NCBI GenBank assembly: GCA_965248815.1
Contig: CBDFKK010000008.1
Coordinates: 310,001-374,000, forward strand
DNA length: 64,000 nucleotides
Direction: 5' to 3'
DNA from: CBDFKK01 sp965248815
Lineage (GTDB): Bacteria > Pseudomonadota > Alphaproteobacteria > SMXP01
The notes under the pieces were generated by a model that saw only the letters and a program-made list of their open reading frames with translations, was not told the origin of the DNA and made no database searches. Within the stretch, counting starts at the first letter, position 1. Each line of letters opens with the position of its first letter. The position numbers and the translations under genes are program-made. Shown one piece after another: positions 35,638-45,422 of the stretch.

Positions 35638-37161
35638 ATGACGTCGGAAGAGACCGCCAACGGAAAAATTGCGGGAAGTCAGTACCGCTCGGACACAGGC
35701 GTTGCCGCGGCTGATGCTGGGCCCCAACGCATCGTGCAAACCAAAGTCAGACTTAAAACAAAGCTGCTGTTTGGCATCGGACAAGTCGCCGAAGCCATCA
35801 AAATGCGCGCTTTCGAGATGCTGCTTTTGTTTTATTACACGCAAGTTCTCGGCCTGTCGGGAACGATGACCGGAATGGCGTTGTTCCTGGCCATGTGTGC
35901 GGACGCCATTACCGACCCGTTGATCGGTTCGCTGTCCGACAACTTCAAGTCAAAGTGGGGTCGACGGCATCCCTTCATGTATGCCGCTGCCCTGCCCTTT
36001 GCGCTGACATTCTATTTTGTCTTTGCGCCGCCGGGCGATTTAACTCAAACCGGTCTCTTTTTGTGGCTAACAATATTTTCCATCGCCGCTCGCGCCAGCA
36101 TTACTTTGTTTATCATTCCATACTACGCAGTCGGCGCTGAGATTACCGACGATTATCAAGAGCGCACGTCCCTGGTCAGTTTTCGCAATATGTCGGCGAC
36201 GATCGGCCAGTTCATATTCATCTTTGTCGCCTTCAGCGTGTTTTTTGCGGCAACGCCGGAATACGAAAACGGTCAACTTAACCCGGACGTCTATCCAAGT
36301 TTCGCAGCGACATTTGCCATAGCAGCGTTCGTGGTCATGATCATCGCGGCACGTGGTACGCATGATCAGATTTCTCACATGCATCAAACGCCGGCAGCAC
36401 AGTCGACGCGATTCTCGCCGCTTACGGCAATTAGAAGTCTTGTCGGTCTTCTCAGAAATCGGCCGTTCCGGGCGATGTTTTTGGGGTCTGTCGTGTTCTT
36501 TACCATGAGCGGCGTGACCATGGTGCTTAGGCTCCACGTGGATACTTTCTTTTGGGAACTAAGACCCGTTCAAATTCAAAATGTGTTTCTTTGTCTTGCA
36601 GCAGGGACGATCATTGCCATTCCTTGCGTGAAGACAGTCATCGGCTGGCTCGACAAGCGCGAGACGCTGCTGACCGGCATTGCAGGTTTCATTTTATTTC
36701 AAACGCTACCGCCTGCTCTCAGGCTGCTGGGATTTTTTCCTGAAAATGGAACGGATGGGCTTTACTTTGCGCTTGCATCGTTCAGTTTCGCGCTTGGATT
36801 TTCGATGGGTCTTCTTTTGATCGTCACGGGATCCATGTCGGCGGATGTGGCCGACGATCACGAACTCAAAGTCGGCCTGCGCGAAGAAGGCATGCTGTTT
36901 GGATTTGTCTTCTTCGCCATGAAAACGGCGTCGGGGCTCGGCAAAGTCATTGCTGGCACGGCCATCGACTTCATCCAGTTTCCGATTGACGTCAAACCAG
37001 GTGAAGTTCCGGCTGAGACTCTATTCCAACTGGGATTGCTCTACGGCCCCGGAATTGGCGTACTTGCCGTCATAGCGTTCTTCATCTACGCCCAATACGA
37101 CATCAACCGCTACAAGCATCAAAACACGCTGTATCGCCTCGGCCGGCAACAAATAAATTGA
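35638..37161 (+). CDS. GPH-family sugar:cation symporter
   Basis: A 507-residue membrane protein of the glycoside-pentoside-hexuronide symporter family. It has the typical early blocks FGIGQVAEAIKMRAFEMLLL and ADAITDPLIGSLSDNFKSKW-GRRHPFM. It imports sugars or similar compounds with Na+ or H+. A paralogue lies at 61513-62907. It follows the MFS_3 gene by 27 bp, so they may be co-transcribed. Confidence 0.85.
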   Translation: MTSEETANGKIAGSQYRSDTGVAAADAGPQRIVQTKVRLKTKLLFGIGQVAEAIKMRAFEMLLLFYYTQVLGLSGTMTGMALFLAMCADAITDPLIGSLSDNFKSKWGRRHPFMYAAALPFALTFYFVFAPPGDLTQTGLFLWLTIFSIAARASITLFIIPYYAVGAEITDDYQERTSLVSFRNMSATIGQFIFIFVAFSVFFAATPEYENGQLNPDVYPSFAATFAIAAFVVMIIAARGTHDQISHMHQTPAAQSTRFSPLTAIRSLVGLLRNRPFRAMFLGSVVFFTMSGVTMVLRLHVDTFFWELRPVQIQNVFLCLAAGTIIAIPCVKTVIGWLDKRETLLTGIAGFILFQTLPPALRLLGFFPENGTDGLYFALASFSFALGFSMGLLLIVTGSMSADVADDHELKVGLREEGMLFGFVFFAMKTASGLGKVIAGTAIDFIQFPIDVKPGEVPAETLFQLGLLYGPGIGVLAVIAFFIYAQYDINRYKHQNTLYRLGRQQIN

Positions 37162-37164
37162 GTG

Positions 37165-38604
37165 TCAGGCCCGCTCTATAATTTCGAACGCCGCTCGCTC
37201 GCCGGATTCCATGGCCGCTTCGGTTCCAAATTCGATGTTGCGCGTATGCTCACCAGCGATATGCAATCGTCCAAAAGGTTGGGCTAACTCCTTTGCAAAT
37301 TGATTGACTTGGCCGGCGCCAAAGCTGTGGCGGTGCCCGGCGATAAAGGGATGACGGCCCCAAGAATAACGAAACGCCGGTTCGAGCTTACCTTTCGTCG
37401 ATGGACGAATTTCAGCTAGACGGTCAAGGATGAGTTGATCGGCAACTGCCGGTTCCAATTGATCCAATTGCGCCGACGCCTTGCCGTTGATCCACACTGT
37501 GACACGATCAATCGATCCGCCGCGTTCTGCGGCGAAGACGCGCTCAACAATGCTGTCGGTGTACATCGACGGCGAATAGCCGTCGTCCCAATACGGCGCT
37601 TTCACATTAAAATGTATTTGTGTCGTGCCGCCGTACATGGTGTCGCGCACGGCAAGAGCCTGAGGACCAGAGAGCGCCGGCTGAAAGTCGATTTTCTGGA
37701 GCGCCAAAAGCGGCGCGGCAACGACCGCAAAGTTCGCACGATAACGGGAATTGTCGAAACAGCGCACGTCGACATGGTCATCGTCCTGCTCAATTCGTAG
37801 GACAACTTTGTCGGTTAATACATCTCCGTTAATGGCGTTCGCGATAGCCTTGGCGACCATGGCGTTACCGCCCTTGGCCTTCTTTTGCATCGGCATGCTA
37901 TATTGATCTTGATCTTTTGCATCCGTGACGCCCGCTAAGCGCCATCGGGCTGCATCACGGAACGCGGCCAAGGCGGATGCTTCCCAAATATCCGTAAACG
38001 TCACACTAACATTGGCCAGTCTTATGGCTTCCGGAGAGAAGCCCTGACCGGCCAACACCTCACCAACGGAAACATCGAGGTCGGCAAACTCAGGTGACAG
38101 CCAATCATCAACAGCTTCAAAAGGCAGGGCCTTCTGGATCAAATAGCTCTCAAGCCGCGAGGGCACGACATCGCGTTCTTCACCTTGTGTCAGATTGGCC
38201 GATGAACCCGGCCACTCGGTTTCACTCACCAGTTGGTCGCGAACATGAAAGCAAAAGGCCAGGCTGGGCGGCGGCTCTTCAATCAACTCAACGTTTAATC
38301 GATCGCACACATCCAAGACGCGCGCATGGCTCGGACTAAATTCCGACGCGCCGACATCGACAAAGTCGTCGCCATAGGGAATTGAATGAACCCGGCCGCC
38401 GATGCGGTCCGAAGCTTCAAGGACTGTGACGGAATAGCCTTCCTCTTCGAGGAACAAGGCCGCATTGAGGCCCGAAAGACCAGCACCGATCACGACCACG
38501 TCGACGGTCTCATAAGCAAGCTGTGCCCGCGCTTTCCTGGGTCCAAGCTTACTTGCAAGCGCCAACGCGCCCCCTGAAATCAAAGCCTGCCTTCGTGATA
38601 TCAT
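37165..38604 (-). CDS. Flavin monoamine oxidase-like protein, Tat-exported
   Basis: A 479-residue FAD amine oxidase. The N-terminus is a twin-arginine signal (ISRRQALISGGALALA, cleavage near ARAQ), so it is exported folded. Then come the FAD motif VVVIGAGLSGLNAALFLEE, GGRVHS, and the C-terminal FAD block RLHIAGEHTRN. It oxidises an amine to an imine/aldehyde in the periplasm. It is divergent from the solute-binding protein gene and next to the other exported enzymes of this island. Confidence 0.87.
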   Translation of the reverse strand: MISRRQALISGGALALASKLGPRKARAQLAYETVDVVVIGAGLSGLNAALFLEEEGYSVTVLEASDRIGGRVHSIPYGDDFVDVGASEFSPSHARVLDVCDRLNVELIEEPPPSLAFCFHVRDQLVSETEWPGSSANLTQGEERDVVPSRLESYLIQKALPFEAVDDWLSPEFADLDVSVGEVLAGQGFSPEAIRLANVSVTFTDIWEASALAAFRDAARWRLAGVTDAKDQDQYSMPMQKKAKGGNAMVAKAIANAINGDVLTDKVVLRIEQDDDHVDVRCFDNSRYRANFAVVAAPLLALQKIDFQPALSGPQALAVRDTMYGGTTQIHFNVKAPYWDDGYSPSMYTDSIVERVFAAERGGSIDRVTVWINGKASAQLDQLEPAVADQLILDRLAEIRPSTKGKLEPAFRYSWGRHPFIAGHRHSFGAGQVNQFAKELAQPFGRLHIAGEHTRNIEFGTEAAMESGERAAFEIIERA

Positions 38605-38789
38605 AGTGAAATCCTTATTTGCCTAGCCGACGACTTTAGACAGCGGTTCCGGCACCGGCAAGCGGTTCCAAGACCGCCGAATGCCGGATATGGCAAAATC
38701 GGAGGCAACGGCAGGAGACGATGGGTGCTATAATCTAAATCATGGTGACAAATTCGAAGCGCGCGCCGCGCACTACTCGCTAAGCGAAT

Positions 38790-40334
38790 ATGAAAAAGAG
38801 CAAAGCTCGACGACTCATTCTTGTCTTGGCCTGCTGTCTAATTGCCATTTCATTGCCTAACCACCAGGCGCATACGCAAGACGCGCCTATTCACATTGTG
38901 ACACAATTGTTTCCTGCATTTGCCACGGGAAATCCGTATGCAGGCTATCGCCTGCCCACAATCATGCCAACGCTGGCCGTCTTCGATCCCCTGACCGTTG
39001 TCGCTCGCGACGGGACCATTCAACCGTGGTTGGCGACGTCTTGGGAGACAAATGATTCAAAGACTTGGACGGTGACACTTCGGGAGGGGATTCTTTTTTC
39101 CAACGGCGAACCCCTGACCAGCGAAGCGCTCATCGTATCGCATCGCCATATGATGACCCCGGACGGTCAAACCGAAACCATCGGTAGCAATTTGGCGAAC
39201 ATTGAAACGGTAGAGGCGCTATCAGACTTAACTGTCAAAATAACGCTCAAGGAAACCGACGCGTTTTTTCCGCTACGCCTGGCCCTTTGGAAAATACCCG
39301 AACCGAAAAGCTGGGACGCATCGACCAACGAAACCATCGCTATGACCGTGGCGGGCACGGGTCCTTATATTATTACTAAGGCTTCAACCAATGAATTCGT
39401 CATGGAACCCAATCCCCTGGCGTGGAATCCGGCTAAGGCATCGGGACTCAAGTTCACCAAAATTCCCGAACAGCTAGCGCGGGTTCAAGCCATGTCGACA
39501 GCGGCGGTAGATATCGCGCTTTATATAGGTCTTAGTGACCGCCCCGCCATTGAAGTACTGGGCGGACGTCTTGTGGGACGCCCGTCGTCTCAAGTGCAGT
39601 ATATCGGGTTTGCGAAGGAACATTTCGACGAGACGCCAATCGCCGATGTGCGCGTTCGTAAAGCCTTAAACTATGCCGTGAACAAGGACGCCATTACGCA
39701 GATTATTTTTGAAGGCGAAATCGAACCCAGCGGTCAGTTGATGCAAAAAGGTGCGCCTGGATACGTGCCGGACCTTGCGCCCTATCCTTACGATCCGGAG
39801 CGCGCGCGTGCTTTGCTGGCGGAAGCTGGTTTTGCCGATGGACTTGCAATGAGTATGCGGGTGGCGCCGGGTAGTCCGGACGACCCGGTCGTCTTTCAGC
39901 AGATCGCAACGGATACGGCAAAAGTGGGTGTACGCCTAACCATTCAGCAAGGACAAGTCGGGTCGATGACCCTTATGCTCTTTAATGGCGACTTCAAGGA
40001 CGCCGAATTGTTTAACATGGCATCGCGCGGCATTGATAGCCTGGGCGACTATCGCATTCGCGCCTGCCTTGGTCTCACCGGCGAGCACGAGCCGTTCTTT
40101 TGCTCCCAGCCAACAATCGACGTTTTTGCACAAGCCCGCGCGGCCCCAAGTTTCGAACAGGCTGCTGCGCTCGTGCAACAGGCAATCAGACTCGAACACG
40201 AAGATCCGCCGGGCATTTTTCTTTGGCCCATATTGGCGCTTGATGGCATGGCCGGGTCGATCAGCGAAGGCGACGGATATACGGGCTATTTCGACTTCGT
40301 GCCGATGCACGAGCTTGCTCGCGTAGCCGAATAA
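38790..40334 (+). CDS. ABC transporter substrate-binding protein (SBP_bac_5)
   Basis: A 514-residue periplasmic binding protein of the dipeptide/nickel-type family. A signal peptide covers about the first 30 residues. Diagnostic blocks include LATSWETNDSKTWTVTLREG-ILFSNGEPLTS and VRVRKALNYAVNKDAITQ. No permease or ATPase gene lies near, so the transporter is encoded elsewhere or the protein serves as a scavenging receptor. The nitrilase-family gene begins 46 bp downstream, so this is the first gene of a probable operon. Confidence 0.88.
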   Translation: MKKSKARRLILVLACCLIAISLPNHQAHTQDAPIHIVTQLFPAFATGNPYAGYRLPTIMPTLAVFDPLTVVARDGTIQPWLATSWETNDSKTWTVTLREGILFSNGEPLTSEALIVSHRHMMTPDGQTETIGSNLANIETVEALSDLTVKITLKETDAFFPLRLALWKIPEPKSWDASTNETIAMTVAGTGPYIITKASTNEFVMEPNPLAWNPAKASGLKFTKIPEQLARVQAMSTAAVDIALYIGLSDRPAIEVLGGRLVGRPSSQVQYIGFAKEHFDETPIADVRVRKALNYAVNKDAITQIIFEGEIEPSGQLMQKGAPGYVPDLAPYPYDPERARALLAEAGFADGLAMSMRVAPGSPDDPVVFQQIATDTAKVGVRLTIQQGQVGSMTLMLFNGDFKDAELFNMASRGIDSLGDYRIRACLGLTGEHEPFFCSQPTIDVFAQARAAPSFEQAAALVQQAIRLEHEDPPGIFLWPILALDGMAGSISEGDGYTGYFDFVPMHELARVAE

Positions 40335-40380
40335 TAAACGCAAATGCAATCAATTCTGAATTCTATTTAGGGAGATGACG

Positions 40381-41474
40381 ATGGCATTACTTTGGAAAGC
40401 CACTTGCATGCAGACCATAAATTATGTGGTCAACGAGGCGAACAATCGCGAAGGGGCCATGGAAATCGTCAACCGCAGCATCGATCGCTGGGAAACGTTG
40501 TTGACCATGGCCGCGGGCTCGAGCGGCGGCATCAAACAACTCTATTTGTTTCCAGAATTTAATTTGCAGGGATTTCCCTTGCGCGAGTCAGCCGAAGAAT
40601 GGATCGCAAAAGCTTGCTTCCGGATCCCGGGGTCGCCGGAAATCGAACGCCTGCAGCGCATTGCCAGCAAGCTCGGCATTTATATCGGCGCCAACGGCTA
40701 CGAATCGCCGGATGAATGGCCGGGCCGCTATTTCAATTGCTCGTTTTTGATCGATCCCAGCGGCGATGTCATTTTGAAATACCGCCGCGTCTCGACAGCA
40801 CAAGCCAATTCGCCCCACGATTTGCTCGACGCCTATCTCGACAAGCACGGCATCGAAGGCCTGTGGCCCGTGGCCAAAACCGAGCTTGGCAACATAGCGA
40901 TGATGCCCTGCGGCGAGATCTTGTGGCCCGAAACCTCACGCTGCCTCGCCATGCGCGGCGCCGAAGTCATTCTTCACCCCACCTCGGATCACGGCAAGGC
41001 GGAAGCCATGGCCTGGGAGGCTTCCAAGCGCGTGCGCGCCGCCGAGAACATGGTCTATTTCGTGTCGTGCAACGCAGGTGGAATTGAAGGGGGCCGCTAC
41101 CCACCGGTACCCATGTCGGCAATTCAAAGATTATCGATTTCCAAGGCAAGGTCATCATCCAATGCGAAGGCGCAGGGGAGACCGCCGTGGCATCGACCGT
41201 GCTCGACATGAATGCGCTGCGGCGCGCGCGCGTCTCACCGTCCGGACCCTTTGGCGTTAATCGATTGGCGCGGCTGCGCGTCGAAGCCTATCGGCCTCTT
41301 TACGAACAAACATCGTTTTATCCCCCCAATCAATTCGCCGATGGCCCGATGGAATCCAAAAAGCAACTGTCGGACGTCTTGCAAAAAGGTATCAAACAAA
41401 AAGTCGACGAAGGCATTTTGGTTCCCCCCGACGACGGCTCGGCAATGGGCCCCGGCATGACCTGGGGGAGCTAA
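40381..41474 (+). pseudogene. Nitrilase/carbon-nitrogen hydrolase with a frameshift
   Basis: The first 720 bp encode a carbon-nitrogen hydrolase with Glu in YLFPEFNLQGF, Lys in LKYRRV and the nucleophile Cys in MMPCGEILWPE. Around 41090-41115, after GGIEGGRYPP, homology passes to the frame one base back (GNSKIIDFQGKVIIQ, then VLDMNALRRAR) and runs to 41474. A one-base deletion explains this. As read, the product would stop at 41211. The core and triad lie before the lesion, but the C-terminal part needed for assembly is lost. The start at 40381 has AGGGAG at good spacing. The UbiD-like gene follows after 16 bp. Confidence 0.83.
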
Positions 41475-41490
41475 CTTAAGGAGATTGATC

Positions 41491-43113
41491 ATGGCAGATC
41501 GCAAGTCTTCCGACTCTCCGGCGGCATTTTCGCGCCGAAATTTTTTAGCGACAACCGGTTTAGGGATCGCTGCCGCCTCCTCAGTCGAAGCCATGCTAAC
41601 ATCGACGGCCCGCGCGCAATCAAGACCGGGCACCGCGCCATTCGATAGCTTGCGCGATTATGTCGAGGCGTTGGAAAATCACGGGCTGCTCTTGCGCTTT
41701 GACAGGGTCGATCAGGACGCGTTCGAAGGCACGGCGATCATGTACCGGCTGATGGACCGCTATGGCCGGTTCGCAGCACCCGCGGTGATGTTCGAGCAAG
41801 TTAAAATCAACGGCACATGGATCGACGGCCCGGTCATCGCCAATCATTTGCGCCATTCCGATATCGAAGGGATTCTGTTGGGTATCGATCCTATTCCTGG
41901 CAATCCGTCGGCAACCTTTCAAAATTCAAGAACACATTTGAATGAGCTTTTGGCTGAAGGCGGCGGGACCTATCCGACGCTAGCGCCGAACGAGGTCACA
42001 AACGATCAAGCGCCGTGCAAAGAAGTTGTGTTGCATGGAGACGACATCGACCTCACAAGATTTCCGTTCTTTCAAAACAATCCCGGCGACTCGGGACGTT
42101 ATGTCAATACCGCGGCCGTGTTCACGCAGGACCCGGACATTGGTGTGAATTTCGGCACCTACCGCTGCGAACTTACGGGCCCGCATTCCATCACCGTCTC
42201 CTCCGGCGAGGGCCAAACCGGTAATCGCATGTTTATGGCGGCCAAAGAGCGCGGCGAGAAAACCACGGGCATCTCCCTGGTGCTTGGTCAGGATCCCATT
42301 GTGTGGATGATCAGCGGCACACGCATTGGTCAGCGGCGCGGCAACACGCCCGTCGATGAGCTTGCCATCGCCGGCGGTCTCAGGGGCAAAGCGCTCGACG
42401 TCGTGCGTTCTGAAACCAATGACTTGCTCGTGCCTGCCCATGCCGAGATGGTGATCGAAGGCGAAGTAAACTTAGAAGAGTTCGTTTCCGACGGGCCCTA
42501 TGGCGAAGGCGTCGGCTATATCGGCAAGCCCTATCATGTCGGCTTAGCCCTAAACGTGACGACAGTGACCCACCGCCGCGACCCTTGGTTCGTCAACGAC
42601 TTTACCGGGGTCAGCCGCGCCATCCTCGAAGGCCCGTCAAACGCCATTGAAGTTTCCAATCTCAAGCTCTTCTTTCCGGACGTCGTCGACTACCGGTTTC
42701 ATGACGGCGTGGTAGTCATGAGCATCGACAAGAAAGAAGCCGGCCAAGGTCTCAAAGTCGGCAAGGCGCTTGCCGAACTCGTGCCGGTTTACAAAATCAT
42801 CATGGTGGTCGACGCCGATGTGGACGTGATGAATCCAGCCGACGTTTTCATGGCTTTTGCCACCCGCTGGCAGCCCCACCCCGCAAGTCACATCTATGAA
42901 GATTTGGCCGGTTGGGATCTCGATCCAAGTTCCCCTGCCCATGGCCGCACCAGCAAGATCGTCATGGATATGACGCGTCAATGGCCAGAAGAAGGCGGAC
43001 CGGAGAGCTATCCGGAATACAGTCGCGACGTGCTCGAACGCGAGGCACCGGACATCTTCGATCAAGTCGATGCCAAATGGACTGACGTCATCAACGGCGC
43101 GTTCGGATCGTGA
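41491..43113 (+). CDS. UbiD-family decarboxylase with Tat signal
   Basis: A 540-residue protein that matches UbiD decarboxylases, which use prenylated FMN to remove carboxyl groups from unsaturated or aromatic acids. After the core, GPYGEGVGYIG corresponds to the conserved GPFGE active-site block. What is odd is the N-terminus: SRRNFLATTGLGIAAAS is a clear twin-arginine signal with a cleavage site near ARAQ, so the enzyme should be periplasmic, unlike typical UbiD. The start at 41491 has AAGGAG at seven bases. It sits between the nitrilase-family and hydrolase genes. Confidence 0.87.
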   Translation: MADRKSSDSPAAFSRRNFLATTGLGIAAASSVEAMLTSTARAQSRPGTAPFDSLRDYVEALENHGLLLRFDRVDQDAFEGTAIMYRLMDRYGRFAAPAVMFEQVKINGTWIDGPVIANHLRHSDIEGILLGIDPIPGNPSATFQNSRTHLNELLAEGGGTYPTLAPNEVTNDQAPCKEVVLHGDDIDLTRFPFFQNNPGDSGRYVNTAAVFTQDPDIGVNFGTYRCELTGPHSITVSSGEGQTGNRMFMAAKERGEKTTGISLVLGQDPIVWMISGTRIGQRRGNTPVDELAIAGGLRGKALDVVRSETNDLLVPAHAEMVIEGEVNLEEFVSDGPYGEGVGYIGKPYHVGLALNVTTVTHRRDPWFVNDFTGVSRAILEGPSNAIEVSNLKLFFPDVVDYRFHDGVVVMSIDKKEAGQGLKVGKALAELVPVYKIIMVVDADVDVMNPADVFMAFATRWQPHPASHIYEDLAGWDLDPSSPAHGRTSKIVMDMTRQWPEEGGPESYPEYSRDVLEREAPDIFDQVDAKWTDVINGAFGS

Positions 43114-43140
43114 GCCCATTTTAGAAGTGAAAGTGTAAAG

Positions 43141-44133
43141 TTGAAATTCTCGAGGCGTACTGTTGACAGGTTTCTCTTAAGTCTCGTCCTGTTTGCAGGG
43201 ATAGCGTTTAACCAATATGCGTTAGCTTTCGATTTTGAGCACGATACGCTCACGCGCGCCGACGGCAGCACGCTGTCCTACGCCATTGACCGGCGCGACC
43301 GTGCCCGCCCTGCCGGGCTTCTTGTCTTGATGCAGGGATCGGGGTGCGAACTGGGCACGGCCAATTCACTGTTTCTTCAATTCGCCGCGATCGCGCCGGA
43401 CCATGCCGTACTAGTCGTGGAGAAATACGGCGTCACTCAAGAAACCACGCGCCAAGGCGGCACGACCACAAAGTGCGGCGCGACGTTTCAAGCCAACAAT
43501 TCTGTCGATCAACGGCTGGAAGACTACAGCCAGGTAATTTCTCATTTGCTCGACCAAACCGCGTGGGCAAGCGCTGATCTCATTTTGGCCGGCGTCTCCG
43601 AGGGCGGACTGATCGCCGCAGAAGCTGCCGCTCGACTTCCCCAAGTAGGCGCGGTGATCATGATTTCGAGCAGCCCGATGACATTCGGTGACGTCTACAA
43701 ACACAACATCCGCAGCTCAGCCAAAAATGAAACGATGCCCGCGAATGTCGCACGGCAATTACTGTTCGGCGCCGACGATCTATTCAACGCAATGATCGCC
43801 GACCCAGATCCCGACAAGTCTTGGGGCGGGCAAAGTTACCAATGGTGGGCGTCCATTTTGTCCAAGGATCCGCTAGACGCGCTTATCCAAGTTAACGCAC
43901 CGATCCTTGTCATTCATGGAGACCGTGACATCTATGCAGACACCTATGAGTCCCGCGCGTCGGTGCGCGCTGTTCGCGAAGCGGGCAAATGCAATCTCAA
44001 ATATGTCGAGTTCGAAGGCCTCGACCATCGCCTATCAAACTCGATGGGCCAAAGCCAAATCCGGCGCGTGGTGACAAAGATTCGGGAGTGGTTGGAGGAG
44101 GAACCTTCCGATAAACAATGCGCTCGGAACTGA
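43141..44133 (+). CDS. Exported alpha/beta hydrolase
   Basis: A 330-residue protein with a signal peptide (FLLSLVLFAGIAFNQYALA). The nucleophile elbow is GVSEGG; Asp in VIHGDRD and His in GLDHRLSN complete a plausible triad. It is likely a periplasmic esterase or peptidase-like enzyme. The start is TTG at 43141 with a weak ribosome site, 27 bp after the UbiD-like gene. It ends the probable four-gene run and abuts the convergent MFS gene (stop codons adjacent). Confidence 0.8.
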   Translation: MKFSRRTVDRFLLSLVLFAGIAFNQYALAFDFEHDTLTRADGSTLSYAIDRRDRARPAGLLVLMQGSGCELGTANSLFLQFAAIAPDHAVLVVEKYGVTQETTRQGGTTTKCGATFQANNSVDQRLEDYSQVISHLLDQTAWASADLILAGVSEGGLIAAEAAARLPQVGAVIMISSSPMTFGDVYKHNIRSSAKNETMPANVARQLLFGADDLFNAMIADPDPDKSWGGQSYQWWASILSKDPLDALIQVNAPILVIHGDRDIYADTYESRASVRAVREAGKCNLKYVEFEGLDHRLSNSMGQSQIRRVVTKIREWLEEEPSDKQCARN

Positions 44134-45345
44134 TCAAGCCATTTGCGGTTTGCGTTCGGTCCAATGCATGACGAGAAGCGTGGCAACGCCCATCATCGCA
44201 AACCCTCCAACCAAAGGCAGGACCGTTCCATCGTACATCTGACCGATCCAGGTTCCGAAGATCAGCGAAAGGAACATGGTCATTGAGCCGATGACCGCTG
44301 CGGCGACACCGGCAATGTGCCCGAGCGGCTCCATGGCCATGGCATTGAAATTGGCAAACAACATACCAATGCAAAAAAAGGCAACCATGCCCCATATCAT
44401 GAGGGTCCATAGCGGAGGGTTGCCGGCAAAGACAAAGGCGACGCCGAAATAGCCTATCGAAAAGATACTGAGGACTTGTACGGCCCGCCACGACAACAAC
44501 CTCATACCGTATTGCAAAACCAGTTTAGCGTTGGCGAAAGAGGCCGCGCCCACCGACAACGCGAGCACTGCAAAGTAAAGTGGAAACTGCGTTCCTAAAC
44601 TATATTGTTCCTGTAGAATTTGTTGGGCAGACGTCAGATAGCCGATAAATGGTGCGAAGACCAATCCGGTAGCGATCGAATAGCCAAACGCCACGCGATT
44701 TGACAGCACTTCTCGTGCCGCAAGCGCGACTTGACGCAACGAAAATTTCTTGCGCCGGCTTGCTGGCAAAGTTTCTTGCTGCCTCAGACCGAACCAGGCG
44801 CCCGCAACAATCGCGAGCACCACGAAAAGAACAAAGATCATTCGCCAGTGGGAAATGAGGATCACGCCTTGGACCAAGGCAGGTGCGATCGCCGGAATAA
44901 AAACAAAAGTGGTCATTACGAGCGACATAATCCGCGCCATCGCGCGCCCCTCATAAAGATCGCTAACGAGGGCGACAGTAACGATCCGTGGGCCGGCGGC
45001 GCCGAGGTCCTGCAGAAAACGCCCCACGAGCATGAGTGTGAGGTTCCACGAGGCGATCGAAAGTACGCAGCCAATGATGAACAACCCAAGCCCGGCATAT
45101 ATCGCGGGCTTGCGTCCAATGCTGTCCGACAGGGGTCCGTAAAAAAGCTGGCCCGCTGCAAGCCCTAGAAACAAGACTGAAATGACAAGTTGATTGTCGT
45201 TGGTGCGCTCGACGCCCAGATCGTTCCCAATCTCGGCGAGCGCGGGCAACATCGCGTCGATCGCCAGGGCGATCAGCGAAATCAAGAGGGCAAGCATCAG
45301 CACGAATTCAGTGAGCTTCGGCTCTCGGTCCTTGATTGAAATCAC
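44134..45345 (-). CDS. Bcr/CflA-type MFS exporter
   Basis: A 403-residue, 12-helix carrier of the Bcr/CflA drug-resistance group: LIALAIDAMLPALAEIGNDL in helix 1, GQLFYGPLSDSIGRKPAIYA as the A-motif, and FLQDLGAAGPRIVTVALVSD. It likely exports a hydrophobic compound with proton exchange. The GTG at 45345 is preferred because a GGGGG ribosome-like site precedes it; an ATG at 45387 would add 14 residues. Confidence 0.83.
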   Translation of the reverse strand: MISIKDREPKLTEFVLMLALLISLIALAIDAMLPALAEIGNDLGVERTNDNQLVISVLFLGLAAGQLFYGPLSDSIGRKPAIYAGLGLFIIGCVLSIASWNLTLMLVGRFLQDLGAAGPRIVTVALVSDLYEGRAMARIMSLVMTTFVFIPAIAPALVQGVILISHWRMIFVLFVVLAIVAGAWFGLRQQETLPASRRKKFSLRQVALAAREVLSNRVAFGYSIATGLVFAPFIGYLTSAQQILQEQYSLGTQFPLYFAVLALSVGAASFANAKLVLQYGMRLLSWRAVQVLSIFSIGYFGVAFVFAGNPPLWTLMIWGMVAFFCIGMLFANFNAMAMEPLGHIAGVAAAVIGSMTMFLSLIFGTWIGQMYDGTVLPLVGGFAMMGVATLLVMHWTERKPQMA

Positions 45346-45422
45346 GTGCGCCCCCAAAAGATGAGGGCACTGTATACCGCCATCCAATCCATCGGGCTAG
45401 AAGCTGAATATCCAATCTTGGC

